From NCBI RefSeq assembly GCF_004331075.1, contig NZ_SJNX01000006.1, forward strand, positions 215,366 to 279,365: a stretch of DNA of 64,000 bases, written 5' to 3'. The notes beneath the pieces are model-generated. The model saw only the letters and a list, made by a program, of their open reading frames with translations. It did not search any database and was not told the origin of the DNA. A program made the position numbers and the translations under genes. Source of the stretch: Acinetobacter brisouioides. GTDB taxonomy: Bacteria > Pseudomonadota > Gammaproteobacteria > Pseudomonadales > Moraxellaceae. Positions within the stretch are counted from its first letter, which is position 1, and the number at the start of each line of letters is the position of its first letter. Shown here piece after piece: positions 54,671-63,607 of the stretch.

Positions 54671-55288
54671 ATGGAAAAGCCAAGAACCCGCGGTCCAAGT
54701 ATTGAAAAAACACAAGAAACACGACATAAAATTCTGGATGCTGCACTTCAATACTTTATTCAGGAAGGGTTTGCCCGAAGTAAAATTTCTGATATTGCAA
54801 AACACGCAGAGTTGGGCAAAGGGACTATTTATTCTTATTTTGAAACCAAGGAACAATTGTTTGAAGGTGTCATCGATGCATTCATGAATGAGTCTTTTCG
54901 TCCGATTAAAGCGCATGAAATTCAAGATAATGAGTCAGTATACGAATTTATTTGCAAAAAGATTGTGCCGAGCGTTTTAACCCTGGAATCTACAGGTCGT
55001 GCCGATATGGCGCTGCTCATTTTACGTGAAGGAAAAAATTTCCCCAGCATTTTACAAACTTATTGCAATAAGATTTTTTTACCAATCCAACATGAGCTAC
55101 AGCAACTTGTTGAACTGGCAATACAACGCCAAGAACTCCCTGCCCACATTAATCCGAAATCTTTTGCATTACTCATTGTCAGTCCAATGTGGATGGGCAT
55201 GATTCATAACCACATCCTTAATTCGAATGAAGTCTTACAATTAGATCAATTATTTAAAGAGAATTTAAAGCTTTTATTTCACTCTTGA
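54671..55288 (+). CDS. TetR-family transcriptional regulator
   Basis: 205 aa. The HTH is at about 35-57 (ARSKISDIAKHAELGKGTIYSYF). The C-terminal helical domain resembles the AcrR-type TetR_C members. It faces the MFS exporter gene and probably represses it and itself through AACGATCGTT. Confidence 0.87.
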   Translation: MEKPRTRGPSIEKTQETRHKILDAALQYFIQEGFARSKISDIAKHAELGKGTIYSYFETKEQLFEGVIDAFMNESFRPIKAHEIQDNESVYEFICKKIVPSVLTLESTGRADMALLILREGKNFPSILQTYCNKIFLPIQHELQQLVELAIQRQELPAHINPKSFALLIVSPMWMGMIHNHILNSNEVLQLDQLFKENLKLLFHS

Positions 55289-55556
55289 ACTGCTGTTTGA
55301 ATAGACTGCTTTCATGATGATTTATCTAATCTTTGTCTTTTCGATACAGGAAAACGGATCCATGCAAGGCGTCGCGGTAAACAAGTTTTTCTCGCTCATT
55401 TCCTTTCAAGCATCTTCGACTTAATCCTATACCAGATTTTAGGTAGAGTCGTTGTGTTTTGTTCGCACTCTCATTAGAACAAAACAAAGAGAACATCATC
55501 AGTAACCCATGCAGGCTATGATTCCAGATTGAATGTATCGTCAAATGGTGGAGCTG

Positions 55557-56843
55557 TTAACTTGTCAAGATCCGAAAATCGGGATGCAATTGCTGCCAGT
55601 GCATTTTTAATTTTTCCTTATGAACTGCCGCCATAGGAAGATCGGCTAATGCTTTTGGCCATAGTGTCCGCGCCTTAGCCATAACATCATGCAACTGCTT
55701 TTCAATGACTCGCCAAGGAACCCCAACTTTTTCTGCCCATTGTCGAAAGTGCTTTATTTCAGCTAAATACCAGTCCTTATTTTTGGCAAGGTTCAAGGCG
55801 AAATGTCGCTCATTTTCAATATAAACACTGGTCATTAAAATATCATAGGCAGGTGAGAATCTGGGTGTACGCATATCAGGGTAGATCATACTCCAGTTTT
55901 TTAAATGTGCATCGCCATTTGCCAGTAAAATATTGATCAGAATACGACTGGCAAATTGTTGAATATCCACAATTTTATTACTAGAATACTGATAAATAAT
56001 TTGACCGATCTGCTCATAATTGGTGCTGCTGTATTTTTGATGCGGATACACCCCAAAAATCTGAGCGAAATCTTCAATATGAACTCGCTCTGTTGTTTGG
56101 TCAGTGCTGTACCGATCAAATCTTTTGATTGCAAATGCATATTGTTCTTGGGGAAAATTTAGCGCTGGTAGATCCTGTAGACAGGCCATATCCACCAGTT
56201 GAATCTCTGGAATCTCAATTCCTGCCATCTGGGCAAGCGTCATGGCCGAATATTCGTTCAGCGGCACAAACGCGTGCCGTGTGGAAGGCGTTTTAATAAT
56301 CCAGTCCCCAAGTAAAGCCGACTCTGTCCCATGTGCCAAAGTAAAACGCCCATCTTGAGCTTTCATGGAAAACTTCATCTGTACACCTGCAAGCGAAAAC
56401 TTATTATCTGTTTGTAGCTCTTGCGGTGTGACTTGGTCAGTATTTGAGATCTGAAGCTTGTATTTTATCGTATCTGGAATTTCATCAAGATTTGCATGTA
56501 TTGCAAGCAATGCGCCTGGTAGGTCATGCCCCAAAGCCGCCAGTAACTGGAATTCACTGTCAATATGAACTTTTAAACTGCTGGCAATCAGCTCTCGCAA
56601 TGCCCCTTCAGGCAATAAGTTCGATAGCAATGGATGTAAGCGCTGATGCGTTACGAAGGTCTTTGCCAAGATTTTTTCAGATTGTGGATGTACAGGCGAA
56701 GTTAATACACTCAGTGTTGGGCGTTGTGAATCAAGCCGAAAGTTATTGGTAAAAACCAGAATATTTTTTCCGTTCTGAAACCCCGCCAAGTATCCGACTA
56801 GCATGTGTTGCAATGTTAATTTCAGAACACTGACACTATTCAT
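55557..56843 (-). CDS. hipA: HipA-family serine/threonine kinase toxin
   Basis: 428 aa, the usual HipA length. The phosphate-accepting Ser150 lies in FSLAGVQMKFS. The catalytic loop NGDAHLKN is at 309-316 (Asp311), and the metal-binding Asp334 is in SPAYD, so the kinase looks intact. E. coli HipA phosphorylates glutamyl-tRNA synthetase and causes persistence; targets here are unknown. It overlaps hipB by 4 bp. Its neighbours are unrelated, as is usual for mobile toxin-antitoxin pairs. Confidence 0.9.
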   Translation of the reverse strand: MNSVSVLKLTLQHMLVGYLAGFQNGKNILVFTNNFRLDSQRPTLSVLTSPVHPQSEKILAKTFVTHQRLHPLLSNLLPEGALRELIASSLKVHIDSEFQLLAALGHDLPGALLAIHANLDEIPDTIKYKLQISNTDQVTPQELQTDNKFSLAGVQMKFSMKAQDGRFTLAHGTESALLGDWIIKTPSTRHAFVPLNEYSAMTLAQMAGIEIPEIQLVDMACLQDLPALNFPQEQYAFAIKRFDRYSTDQTTERVHIEDFAQIFGVYPHQKYSSTNYEQIGQIIYQYSSNKIVDIQQFASRILINILLANGDAHLKNWSMIYPDMRTPRFSPAYDILMTSVYIENERHFALNLAKNKDWYLAEIKHFRQWAEKVGVPWRVIEKQLHDVMAKARTLWPKALADLPMAAVHKEKLKMHWQQLHPDFRILTS

Positions 56844-57178
56844 GATTCAGTATCTCCCAATAGACCTTTCCACGGGTTAGTCATTAAGTCATCCTGATCT
56901 TCAATGCTGACTTTAATTTCATCATTTAACAACTGCCTGACCAAATATGCTTTATCGTCAGGAATCAGCATCAACTGCGCATTGAGCCCAGCGGCAACAA
57001 TTTCCAGCGTATCTAAGCGTGGATTACCCTGACTTTCCAGTTTTTGATACTGCTGCCGCGATATGCCTGTGCGAGATTGCATATCGGCCTGTTTAAAGCC
57101 AAGCTGGATTCGTCTTTGTTTAATTTGCTGAAGTAAAGGCTCATTCATGGTAGATACTTTGATTGCTTTTAAAATCAT
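56840..57178 (-). CDS. hipB: HipB-like antitoxin, XRE family
   Basis: 112 aa. The HTH is at about 20-45 (FKQADMQSRTGISRQQYQKLESQG). The C-terminal 40 residues are acidic. It should bind HipA and repress the operon at TTAAGCAAT boxes upstream. Its stop overlaps the HipA start (ATGA), so synthesis is coupled. An ATG 10 codons downstream (MNEPLLQQIKQRR) is a possible shorter start. Confidence 0.87.
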   Translation of the reverse strand: MILKAIKVSTMNEPLLQQIKQRRIQLGFKQADMQSRTGISRQQYQKLESQGNPRLDTLEIVAAGLNAQLMLIPDDKAYLVRQLLNDEIKVSIEDQDDLMTNPWKGLLGDTES

Positions 57179-57230
57179 TAAGCAATATATTAGTTTCTTT
57201 TTTCAAGTTAAGCAATCCATGAGTTGCTTT
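57178..57230. promoter_or_regulatory. HipB operator candidates
   Basis: TTAAGCAAT occurs at 57178-57186 and 57208-57216, and its reverse TTGCTT at 57224-57229, forming AAGCAA-N8-TTGCTT. HipB-type operators are spaced dyads just before hipB. If the hipB start at 57178 is right, the first box overlaps it, which favours the shorter start. Confidence 0.5.
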
Positions 57231-57355
57231 ATATGAAAAAATTTAAAAATGATGAATAAGCAAGATATCGTGGCGGTCAAAAAACAGGTATTTTTCTGCC
57301 TCGGTAAGGTCAGAGATTAAGGCATTTTCATTCAATAGAGATTGAATGAGTGTTA

Positions 57356-58264
57356 CTAAAATGAGTAATCCTGAGAAAATAATTTAAAAAATACTTGTCT
57401 AAGCCATTGATTACTCGGATTATGGTGAAATCTAGCATGCCAGTGTTGCTTCACACTATAATCTGGAAAATGATAAGGAGGCTGCAATATTTTTAAGCCC
57501 CCCCGTGCTAATAAAACCTGACTCAAATAATGTGGAATTGTGGCAATTGCATCAGTATCTTGTACAACAAGTCCCACACCTAAATAACTTGGCAGGCGAA
57601 TGAGAATATTACGATTCACCCCCAATTTTTGCAGTTCATGTTCAAGAGTATAGTGTCCACCTGTCGCTAAAATATCGACATGCAGTTCTCGTCGATATTC
57701 TTCATCTGAAATACTGCTTTCTCCAAGCCGAGGGTGCTCTTGGCTCGCAATACAAACATAGTGCTGATGAAATAAGGTTTGTTGATAAAAACCTGCTTCG
57801 AGTTGCGGTAAAAATCCGATCGCGAGATCAATTTCACCATTGGACATCATCAATGGCGTATTTAAATCAATCGGATGGATGTCGAGGCGAATATTGGGTG
57901 CATGCACTCTAAGATAATTGATTAATTTTGGTAGCAACACCAAATGACTAATGTCAGTCATACTCAATCTGAATTCATAATCCGAAGTGAGTGGATCAAA
58001 CTCAATATTATAATCTTGAATGACCTTAAGCTTATTTAAAGCCTCCACTACGATTGGGTAAATTTGTTTTGATAATTCAGTTGGTTGCATTTTATTTTCA
58101 ATGCGAACAAACAGTGGATCATGAAAATGAGTTCTTAACTGACCCAAAGCAATACTCAGTGTCGGTTGCCCAATCCCTAATTTTTCGGCAGCTTTAGAAA
58201 CGCTATTATGCTTATAAATTTCAAAGAAAATTTTTAATAAGCGTGTATCGATATCTAGCATCAT
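57356..58264 (-). CDS. LysR-family regulator of the gentisate cluster (MhbR-like)
   Basis: 302 aa. The N-terminal HTH is at about 18-42 (NSVSKAAEKLGIGQPTLSIAL), with an effector domain of the NahR/NodD-like branch (DYEFRLSMTDISHLVLLPKLI). It is divergent from the gentisate dioxygenase gene with two palindromes between. It likely activates the mhb-type operon with 3-hydroxybenzoate or gentisate as inducer; that is inferred from Klebsiella mhb organisation. Confidence 0.87.
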   Translation of the reverse strand: MMLDIDTRLLKIFFEIYKHNSVSKAAEKLGIGQPTLSIALGQLRTHFHDPLFVRIENKMQPTELSKQIYPIVVEALNKLKVIQDYNIEFDPLTSDYEFRLSMTDISHLVLLPKLINYLRVHAPNIRLDIHPIDLNTPLMMSNGEIDLAIGFLPQLEAGFYQQTLFHQHYVCIASQEHPRLGESSISDEEYRRELHVDILATGGHYTLEHELQKLGVNRNILIRLPSYLGVGLVVQDTDAIATIPHYLSQVLLARGGLKILQPPYHFPDYSVKQHWHARFHHNPSNQWLRQVFFKLFSQDYSF

Positions 58265-58272
58265 CTTTCTAT

Positions 58273-58287
58273 ATTGATAATATCAAT
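58273..58287. promoter_or_regulatory. LysR box candidate
   Basis: ATTGATA-A-TATCAAT is a perfect 15-bp T-N11-A palindrome, 9 bp before the LysR start. It probably serves autoregulation and activation of the divergent operon. Confidence 0.6.
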
Positions 58288-58366
58288 ACAGTGTATTAAT
58301 TTTTGCTCATAGCTTCAACAAAATTCTGTTGTTACCTTAAATACCAATCAAGAGCTGAGTCTCGAT

Positions 58367-58386
58367 ACAACAATTTAAATTGTTGT
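58367..58386. promoter_or_regulatory. Second palindrome before the gentisate operon
   Basis: ACAACAATTTAAATTGTTGT is a perfect 20-bp palindrome, 26 bp before the dioxygenase start. It overlaps the probable transcription start region and may be a second regulator site. Confidence 0.55.
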
Positions 58387-58411
58387 TATGGATGTATAAA
58401 AAGGACGAACA

Positions 58412-59449
58412 ATGGAACAGTTAGCAACTCTGGACGATTTACCAAAGCGTTATTTGAATGACTTGAAACAGTCAAATTTAGTTCCTTTGTGGCCAAGTTT
58501 ACGTAACGTACTTCCACCACAAAAACCCATTCCGCAAACCATCGCAACGGCATGGTACTTCAAAGAAATTAAACCATTGCTTTTAGAAGCTGGGGAGCTT
58601 ACTCCAATTGAAAAAGCAGAGCGTCGGGTTTTGGTACTTGCCAATCCTGGGCATGGTTTGGAAAACATGAAAGCCAGTTCGGTCATGTATTTGGGGATGC
58701 AGTTATTGCTACCTAAAGAATGGGCACCTGCACATCGTCACACCCCCAATGCGGTGCGTCTTATTGTTGAAGGCGAAGGCGCATATACCACTGTAGAAGG
58801 GCAAAAATGCTTAATGGAGCATGGCGATCTTATCCTTACACCATCAGGGCTTTGGCATGAACATGGGCATGATGGAACGGAACCTGTGATCTGGTTGGAC
58901 GTGCTGGATTTACCACTGGTCTACTATATGGAAGCGTCTTATGTCCAGCCAGGCGACATTCAGAAAGTGACCAGTTCTGGAAATGCGCATCGCTATGGTG
59001 TAGGTGTTGTTCCAACTTGTCATTTTATCCGTGAAAACGCCTCTTATCCAATGATGCGCTATTCATGGAAAGAGACACGAAAAGTGCTTCATGCCTTAGC
59101 TGAAGATCAGCAACATCAAGGGCCTGTTGAAGTCACTTATATCAACCCTGAAACAGGTGCTGATTGCCAAAATATTATTGGTTATTCCGCAATGATGTTA
59201 CGCCCACATGAAACTGTTCAGTTGCAGCCACGTTCATGCGCTCAGGTCTTTCATGTGATTGATGGTCAGGTCATGGTGAAAATAGATGAGAAAATTTTTG
59301 ATCTGGGCAAAGCAGATACGGCTTGTGCACCTTGTTTCTCTCAAATTGATTTAATCAATAATTCTGACCAGCCTTGTTATGTGTTTATTGCGGATGAAGC
59401 ACCTGTTCAGAAAAAACTGGGCGTGTATTCGGTACGCGAACGTCATTAA
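58412..59449 (+). CDS. mhbD: Gentisate 1,2-dioxygenase
   Basis: 345 aa, bicupin. It opens the gentisate ring with O2 to give maleylpyruvate. Likely Fe(II) ligands are His108 and His110 in APAHRHTPNA and His149 in GLWHEHGHDG; length and motifs match characterised enzymes. RBS AAGGAC precedes the ATG. It is the first gene of the operon mhbD-M-I-H-T and porin, and acts after the hydroxylase encoded next. Confidence 0.93.
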   Translation: MEQLATLDDLPKRYLNDLKQSNLVPLWPSLRNVLPPQKPIPQTIATAWYFKEIKPLLLEAGELTPIEKAERRVLVLANPGHGLENMKASSVMYLGMQLLLPKEWAPAHRHTPNAVRLIVEGEGAYTTVEGQKCLMEHGDLILTPSGLWHEHGHDGTEPVIWLDVLDLPLVYYMEASYVQPGDIQKVTSSGNAHRYGVGVVPTCHFIRENASYPMMRYSWKETRKVLHALAEDQQHQGPVEVTYINPETGADCQNIIGYSAMMLRPHETVQLQPRSCAQVFHVIDGQVMVKIDEKIFDLGKADTACAPCFSQIDLINNSDQPCYVFIADEAPVQKKLGVYSVRERH

Positions 59450-59474
59450 TTTAGATTTTATAAGGATATAAATC

Positions 59475-60695
59475 ATGTCAAATCAAGATCAACCCATTTT
59501 AATTACTGGCGGTGGCATTGGTGGTTTTGCAGCAGCATTGGCGTTGTCAAAACAAGGCTTTAAGGTTCAGGTCTTTGAGCAAGCCCCTGAAATCGGTGAA
59601 ATTGGTGCGGGTATCCAGTTAGGACCAAATGCTTTTCACGCTTTTGATGCGCTCGGCATTGGTGAAATTGCCCGTAGTAAAGCGGTTTATACCGATTATA
59701 TGGTGATGCACGATGCGATTGATGAATATCAGATTGGGAAAATTCCAACCGATGAAAAGTTCCGTCAACGCTTTGGTAATCCTTATGCAGTAATTCACCG
59801 TGCAGACATTCATGGTTCATTGGTAGAAGGTGCAAAAAAATATGGCGACCTTGAAATCATTACCAACTGTCACATTCAGAAAGTTGAACAGAACGAAAAT
59901 AGTGTCACCATCTATGACCAAAATGGTAAGTCTTATACTGGTCAGGCATTGATTGGTGCAGATGGTGTGAAATCTGTGGTACGTGAAACTTATGTGCATG
60001 ACCCTGCCTTGGTGACAGGTCACGTGGTCTACCGTGCAGTCGTCCCAGAAAGTGAATTTCCAGAGGACTTAAAATGGAATGCTGCCAGCATTTGGGTGGG
60101 GCCAAACTGTCACCTTGTGCATTACCCGCTACGTGGCGGCAAGGAATATAACGTGGTGGTAACCTTCCATAGCCGCCAGCAAGAACAATGGGGTGTCACT
60201 GACGGTTCTAAAGAGGAAGTTTTATCTTACTTCCAAGGCATCTGTCCGAAAGCACGTCAACTGATTGAGTTGCCAAAAAGCTGGCGTCGCTGGGCAACCG
60301 CTGACCGCGAACCGATTGATACATGGACCTTTGGTCGAGTAACTTTACTGGGAGATGCAGCTCATCCAACCACACAATACATGGCACAAGGCGCATGTAT
60401 GGCACTGGAAGATGCCGTTACCCTTGGCGAAGCACTACGTGTGAACAACAATGATTTGCTGACTGCGTTGGATATGTATCAAAAAGCCCGTGTGGCACGT
60501 ACGGCACGTATCGTTCTGTCTTCACGCGAAATGGGCAAACTCTACCATGCTTCGGGTGTAAAACGTTTAGTCCGTAATGATTTGTGGCGTGGCCGTTCAG
60601 CAGAACGTTTCTATGATGCGATGGAATGGTTGTATGGCTGGAACGTGAGTAACTGTCTGGATGCAGTGAAAAACTACCAAGGGCATGCGGCATGA
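59475..60695 (+). CDS. mhbM: 3-hydroxybenzoate 6-hydroxylase
   Basis: 406 aa single-component flavoprotein monooxygenase. FAD loop GGGIGGFAAALAL is at about 11-23, the DG motif is ALIGADGVKSVVR, and the GD motif is TLLGDAAHPTTQYMAQGA. It uses NADH and O2 to convert 3-hydroxybenzoate to gentisate. Salicylate 1-hydroxylase is the nearest alternative, but the gentisate genes on both sides decide for 6-hydroxylation. RBS AAGGAT precedes the ATG; the stop overlaps the next start as ATGA. Confidence 0.92.
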   Translation: MSNQDQPILITGGGIGGFAAALALSKQGFKVQVFEQAPEIGEIGAGIQLGPNAFHAFDALGIGEIARSKAVYTDYMVMHDAIDEYQIGKIPTDEKFRQRFGNPYAVIHRADIHGSLVEGAKKYGDLEIITNCHIQKVEQNENSVTIYDQNGKSYTGQALIGADGVKSVVRETYVHDPALVTGHVVYRAVVPESEFPEDLKWNAASIWVGPNCHLVHYPLRGGKEYNVVVTFHSRQQEQWGVTDGSKEEVLSYFQGICPKARQLIELPKSWRRWATADREPIDTWTFGRVTLLGDAAHPTTQYMAQGACMALEDAVTLGEALRVNNNDLLTALDMYQKARVARTARIVLSSREMGKLYHASGVKRLVRNDLWRGRSAERFYDAMEWLYGWNVSNCLDAVKNYQGHAA

Positions 60696-61330
60696 AATTT
60701 TATGGATTTTTCCGCAGCGGAAGCTCACATCGAGTCCGAATAGTCTTCAATCTGAAAGGCTTGGACTATGCCAAAGAATTTATTTCTTTGGCAAAAAATG
60801 AGCATCGTCAGGGTACATTCACCGCTATAAATCCACAAGGTTTTGTACCCGTACTGGAAACCGAACAAGGTTATTTAACGCAAAGCCCAGCCATCATTGA
60901 ATGGCTGGAGGAAAAATACCCTGAACCTGCATTATTGCCAAAAGATGCATTTGCTAAGGCTAAAGTTCGTGCAATGGCTGCTTTAATTGGTTGTGATATT
61001 CATCCATTAAATAACAAGCGCGTACTGGAATATTTACGTCAGGATCTCGCTCTGGATGAAGCACAAGTATTGGCTTGGTGTGCAAAGTGGATTCACAGTG
61101 GTTTTTCAGCTTTAGAAAACATGCTGAGTCAAGACCCAGATCGTGGCAAGTTCTGTTATGGCAACCAGCCGACTATTGCCGATGCCTATTTAATTCCACA
61201 GGTAGATTCAGCACTGCGTTTTCAGGTGGATTTGCCATCTTATCCCAATATTTTTGAAATTTATCAACACTGTATGACACTGGATGCCTTTCAAAAAGCA
61301 GCGCCAAAACAGCAACCTGACGCATTGTAA
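60692..61330 (+). CDS. mhbI: Maleylpyruvate isomerase, zeta-class GST
   Basis: 212 aa. The GST zeta start FFRSGSSHRVRIVFNLKGL with the SSxS-type active motif (SGSSHR) is at about 7-12. The C-terminal helical domain has QPTIADAYLIPQV. It isomerises maleylpyruvate to fumarylpyruvate, with glutathione in this class. Maleylacetoacetate isomerase has the same fold; position in the gentisate operon favours maleylpyruvate. Coupled by a 4-bp overlap to the hydroxylase gene. Confidence 0.9.
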   Translation: MKFYGFFRSGSSHRVRIVFNLKGLDYAKEFISLAKNEHRQGTFTAINPQGFVPVLETEQGYLTQSPAIIEWLEEKYPEPALLPKDAFAKAKVRAMAALIGCDIHPLNNKRVLEYLRQDLALDEAQVLAWCAKWIHSGFSALENMLSQDPDRGKFCYGNQPTIADAYLIPQVDSALRFQVDLPSYPNIFEIYQHCMTLDAFQKAAPKQQPDAL

Positions 61331-61361
61331 TACAGCAAATATGAGACAAGGAATACAAGAT

Positions 61362-62063
61362 ATGTCGTTTATTTTTCAGCCGATGACCCAAGCGGGTTTG
61401 TTTATTGATGGTTCAACCCAGAAATTTCCTGTGCGCCGCGTGTACTGTGTTGGTCGTAACTATGCTGCACATGCGCGTGAAATGGGATTTGATCCAGATC
61501 GTGAACCGCCATTTTTCTTTTGTAAGCCCAATGACTTAGAGTCGATTGTTCCTGTCAATCAAGAAGTGGTTGATATTCCATATCCAGCGCAGACGTCCAA
61601 CTACCATTATGAAATCGAGCTGGTGGTTGCTATTGGTAAAGATGGCAAAAACATTGCTGTCGAAGATGCGGCTAATTACATTTATGGTTATGCGGTCGGT
61701 CTGGACATGACCCGTCGTGACTTGCAAATGGCAATGCGTGAAAAAGGCCGTCCATGGGAAGTGGGTAAGGCATTTGATTTTTCTGCGCCAGTTGGTCCAA
61801 TTCATCCCATTACTCAGACGGGTGAACTCAATCAGGCTGACATCCATCTAACGGTAAATGGTGAGACCAAACAGCGTAGTGATGTTAGTCATTTAATCTG
61901 GAATGTATCTGAAACGATTGCCAACCTGTCATCTTTATTTGAACTCAAAGCGGGGGATCTGATTTTCACTGGAACGCCTGAAGGTGTTGGCGCTGTGGTG
62001 AAAGGTGATGTCATGCGTGCTGATATTACAGGATTAACAGGAATTACAGTTAACGTTAAATAA
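61362..62063 (+). CDS. mhbH: Fumarylpyruvate hydrolase (FAH family)
   Basis: 233 aa from the ATG at 61362, with AAGGA 9 bp upstream; the open frame back to 61284 overlaps the isomerase gene. FAH-fold motifs: VYCVGRNYAAHAREMG, YHYEIELVV (metal Glu pair), GYAVGLDMTRRDLQ and FTGTPEGVG. It splits fumarylpyruvate to fumarate and pyruvate, the last step of the gentisate route. Confidence 0.92.
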   Translation: MSFIFQPMTQAGLFIDGSTQKFPVRRVYCVGRNYAAHAREMGFDPDREPPFFFCKPNDLESIVPVNQEVVDIPYPAQTSNYHYEIELVVAIGKDGKNIAVEDAANYIYGYAVGLDMTRRDLQMAMREKGRPWEVGKAFDFSAPVGPIHPITQTGELNQADIHLTVNGETKQRSDVSHLIWNVSETIANLSSLFELKAGDLIFTGTPEGVGAVVKGDVMRADITGLTGITVNVK

Positions 62064-62144
62064 ATCAATGGTTTGATTTTTAAATAGAGTGCCTGACCTC
62101 AATAAAAAATACAGTCGGGTACTCATTTGCTAAGGATTGCAAAA

Positions 62145-62163
62145 ACACCATTTTACATGGTGT
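62145..62163 (+). promoter_or_regulatory. Small hairpin before the transporter gene
   Basis: ACACCAT and ATGGTGT flank TTTAC, ending 11 bp before the transporter start and just ahead of its GAGG ribosome site. It may tune translation or processing between the enzyme and transporter genes. Confidence 0.4.
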
Positions 62164-62174
62164 GAGGATGTTCT

Positions 62175-63524
62175 ATGTCTCAAAATAAGATGAAAGTCGA
62201 TATTCAGAGTTTTATTGATGCTAACCCGCTGTCATCGCTGCAAAAAAGCATTATGTGGTTATGCTTTGTAATTGTTGCGATTGATGGTTTTGATACTGCT
62301 GCAATTGGTTTTATTGCCCCAGCACTCAAAGCCGAATGGGCACTCAAAGCAACAGATCTTGCACCGCTATTTGCTTCTGGTTTATTTGGTTTAATGGCAG
62401 GCGCTCTCATTTTTGGACCATTGGCAGATAAACTGGGTCGTAAACCCATCTTGCTAGGTTCAGTCGTGGTCTTTAGTTTAGCCACAGTATTTTCTGCGTT
62501 TTCTCCAGATTTACATACCCTGATTATTCTGCGGTTTATCACTGGATTGGGCTTAGGCGGTGCCATGCCGAATGCCATTACCCTCACGGCTGAATATGCC
62601 CCAACATCACGTCGTTCCAATTTGGTCACTATGATGTTTTGTGGATTTACCATTGGTTCAGCTTTTGGTGGAATTCTATCCGCACAGTTATTGCCACATA
62701 TTGGCTGGCATGGAATCTTGCTGACTGGAGGAATTTTACCGTTATTGCTGGTTCCTTTTTTAATGTATTTCTTACCAGAATCGATTCGTTTTCTGGTTCT
62801 AAAAAAGAAAGCCACAGATAAAATTGAAAAAATTGCTGCTCGAATTGCACCTGCAAAAACTGAGATTCCGACCCTCATTCCTACCGTAAACGAAGTTGAA
62901 AAATCAAGCCTTAAAGATCTGTTTACCAAAGGTTATGCACTTGGTACAGTTTTGATTTGGTTTACTTTTTTTATGAGCCTGCTCATCATTTATATGATTT
63001 CTAGCTGGATGCCAACCTTGCTCACCAATGCAGGTTTCAACTTATCCAACGCGTCTTGGCTGACCTCGATTTTTCAGGTCGGTGGAACGATTGGTGCGAT
63101 TGTTCTTGGGCTACTGATGGATAGGCAAGATGCGACTAAAATCCTAAGTATGGCTTATATATTGGGTGGTTTATGTCTGGTTGGTTTAGGGTTTGGCATT
63201 GAACAGGCCAATACGTTGCTGTTGATGTTGGCAATGTTTGGCGTTGGTGCAGGCATTAGTGGTTCTCAAGTAGGGGCAAATGCATTTGCTTCGGGTTTTT
63301 ACCCAACCCATTGTCGTGCGACAGGGGTAAGTTGGTCAAATGCAGTCGGTCGTTCTGGCTCAGTGATTGGCTCAGTCGTAGGAGGATGGCTAATGTCTTT
63401 AAACTTATCTAGCCTTGAAATCATGAGTTTACTTGCGATACCCGCAGTGCTTGCAGCAATTTCGCTACTTTTGATTCAACGTTTAAAAAAAGAACAGTCC
63501 CAAGTCATCTCCGAATTGTCTTGA
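62175..63524 (+). CDS. mhbT: MFS 3-hydroxybenzoate/gentisate transporter (AAHS family)
   Basis: 449 aa, twelve membrane helices. DGFDTAAIG in helix 1 and GPLADKLGRKPIL in loop 2-3 are AAHS hallmarks shared with MhbT, GenK and PcaK. Position at the end of the gentisate enzymes indicates uptake of 3-hydroxybenzoate or gentisate. It is distinct from the BenK-like protein at 37078-38430 despite the same family. Confidence 0.88.
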   Translation: MSQNKMKVDIQSFIDANPLSSLQKSIMWLCFVIVAIDGFDTAAIGFIAPALKAEWALKATDLAPLFASGLFGLMAGALIFGPLADKLGRKPILLGSVVVFSLATVFSAFSPDLHTLIILRFITGLGLGGAMPNAITLTAEYAPTSRRSNLVTMMFCGFTIGSAFGGILSAQLLPHIGWHGILLTGGILPLLLVPFLMYFLPESIRFLVLKKKATDKIEKIAARIAPAKTEIPTLIPTVNEVEKSSLKDLFTKGYALGTVLIWFTFFMSLLIIYMISSWMPTLLTNAGFNLSNASWLTSIFQVGGTIGAIVLGLLMDRQDATKILSMAYILGGLCLVGLGFGIEQANTLLLMLAMFGVGAGISGSQVGANAFASGFYPTHCRATGVSWSNAVGRSGSVIGSVVGGWLMSLNLSSLEIMSLLAIPAVLAAISLLLIQRLKKEQSQVISELS

Positions 63525-63569
63525 AACCACAACGCTAATTCTATTCACATCATATTTACTTGATAAGAC

Positions 63570-63595
63570 CTTTCTGTGCCTGACCGCACAGAAAG
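63570..63595 (+). terminator. Hairpin between transporter and second porin
   Basis: CTTTCTGTGC pairs perfectly with GCACAGAAAG around 6 nt. The porin ribosome site (AAGGA) follows directly without a T-run. A GC hairpin also separates transporter and porin at 37050-37072, though its sequence is different. Confidence 0.5.
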
Positions 63596-63607
63596 CAAGG
63601 ATGCTGT

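Noticed and set aside
55326..55544. 72-codon minus-strand frame between TetR and hipA
   Set aside because: No recognisable features and no ribosome site; probably chance.
62204..62929. 241-codon minus-strand frame inside the 3-hydroxybenzoate transporter gene
   Set aside because: It is an antisense shadow of a clear MFS gene; composition and lack of ribosome site argue against coding.
58412..63524. Salicylate or homogentisate pathway instead of 3-hydroxybenzoate/gentisate
   Set aside because: The first enzyme is a gentisate-type bicupin, not homogentisate dioxygenase, and the monooxygenase with GST-type isomerase and FAH hydrolase matches the mhb order; a salicylate 5-hydroxylase would need several subunits.
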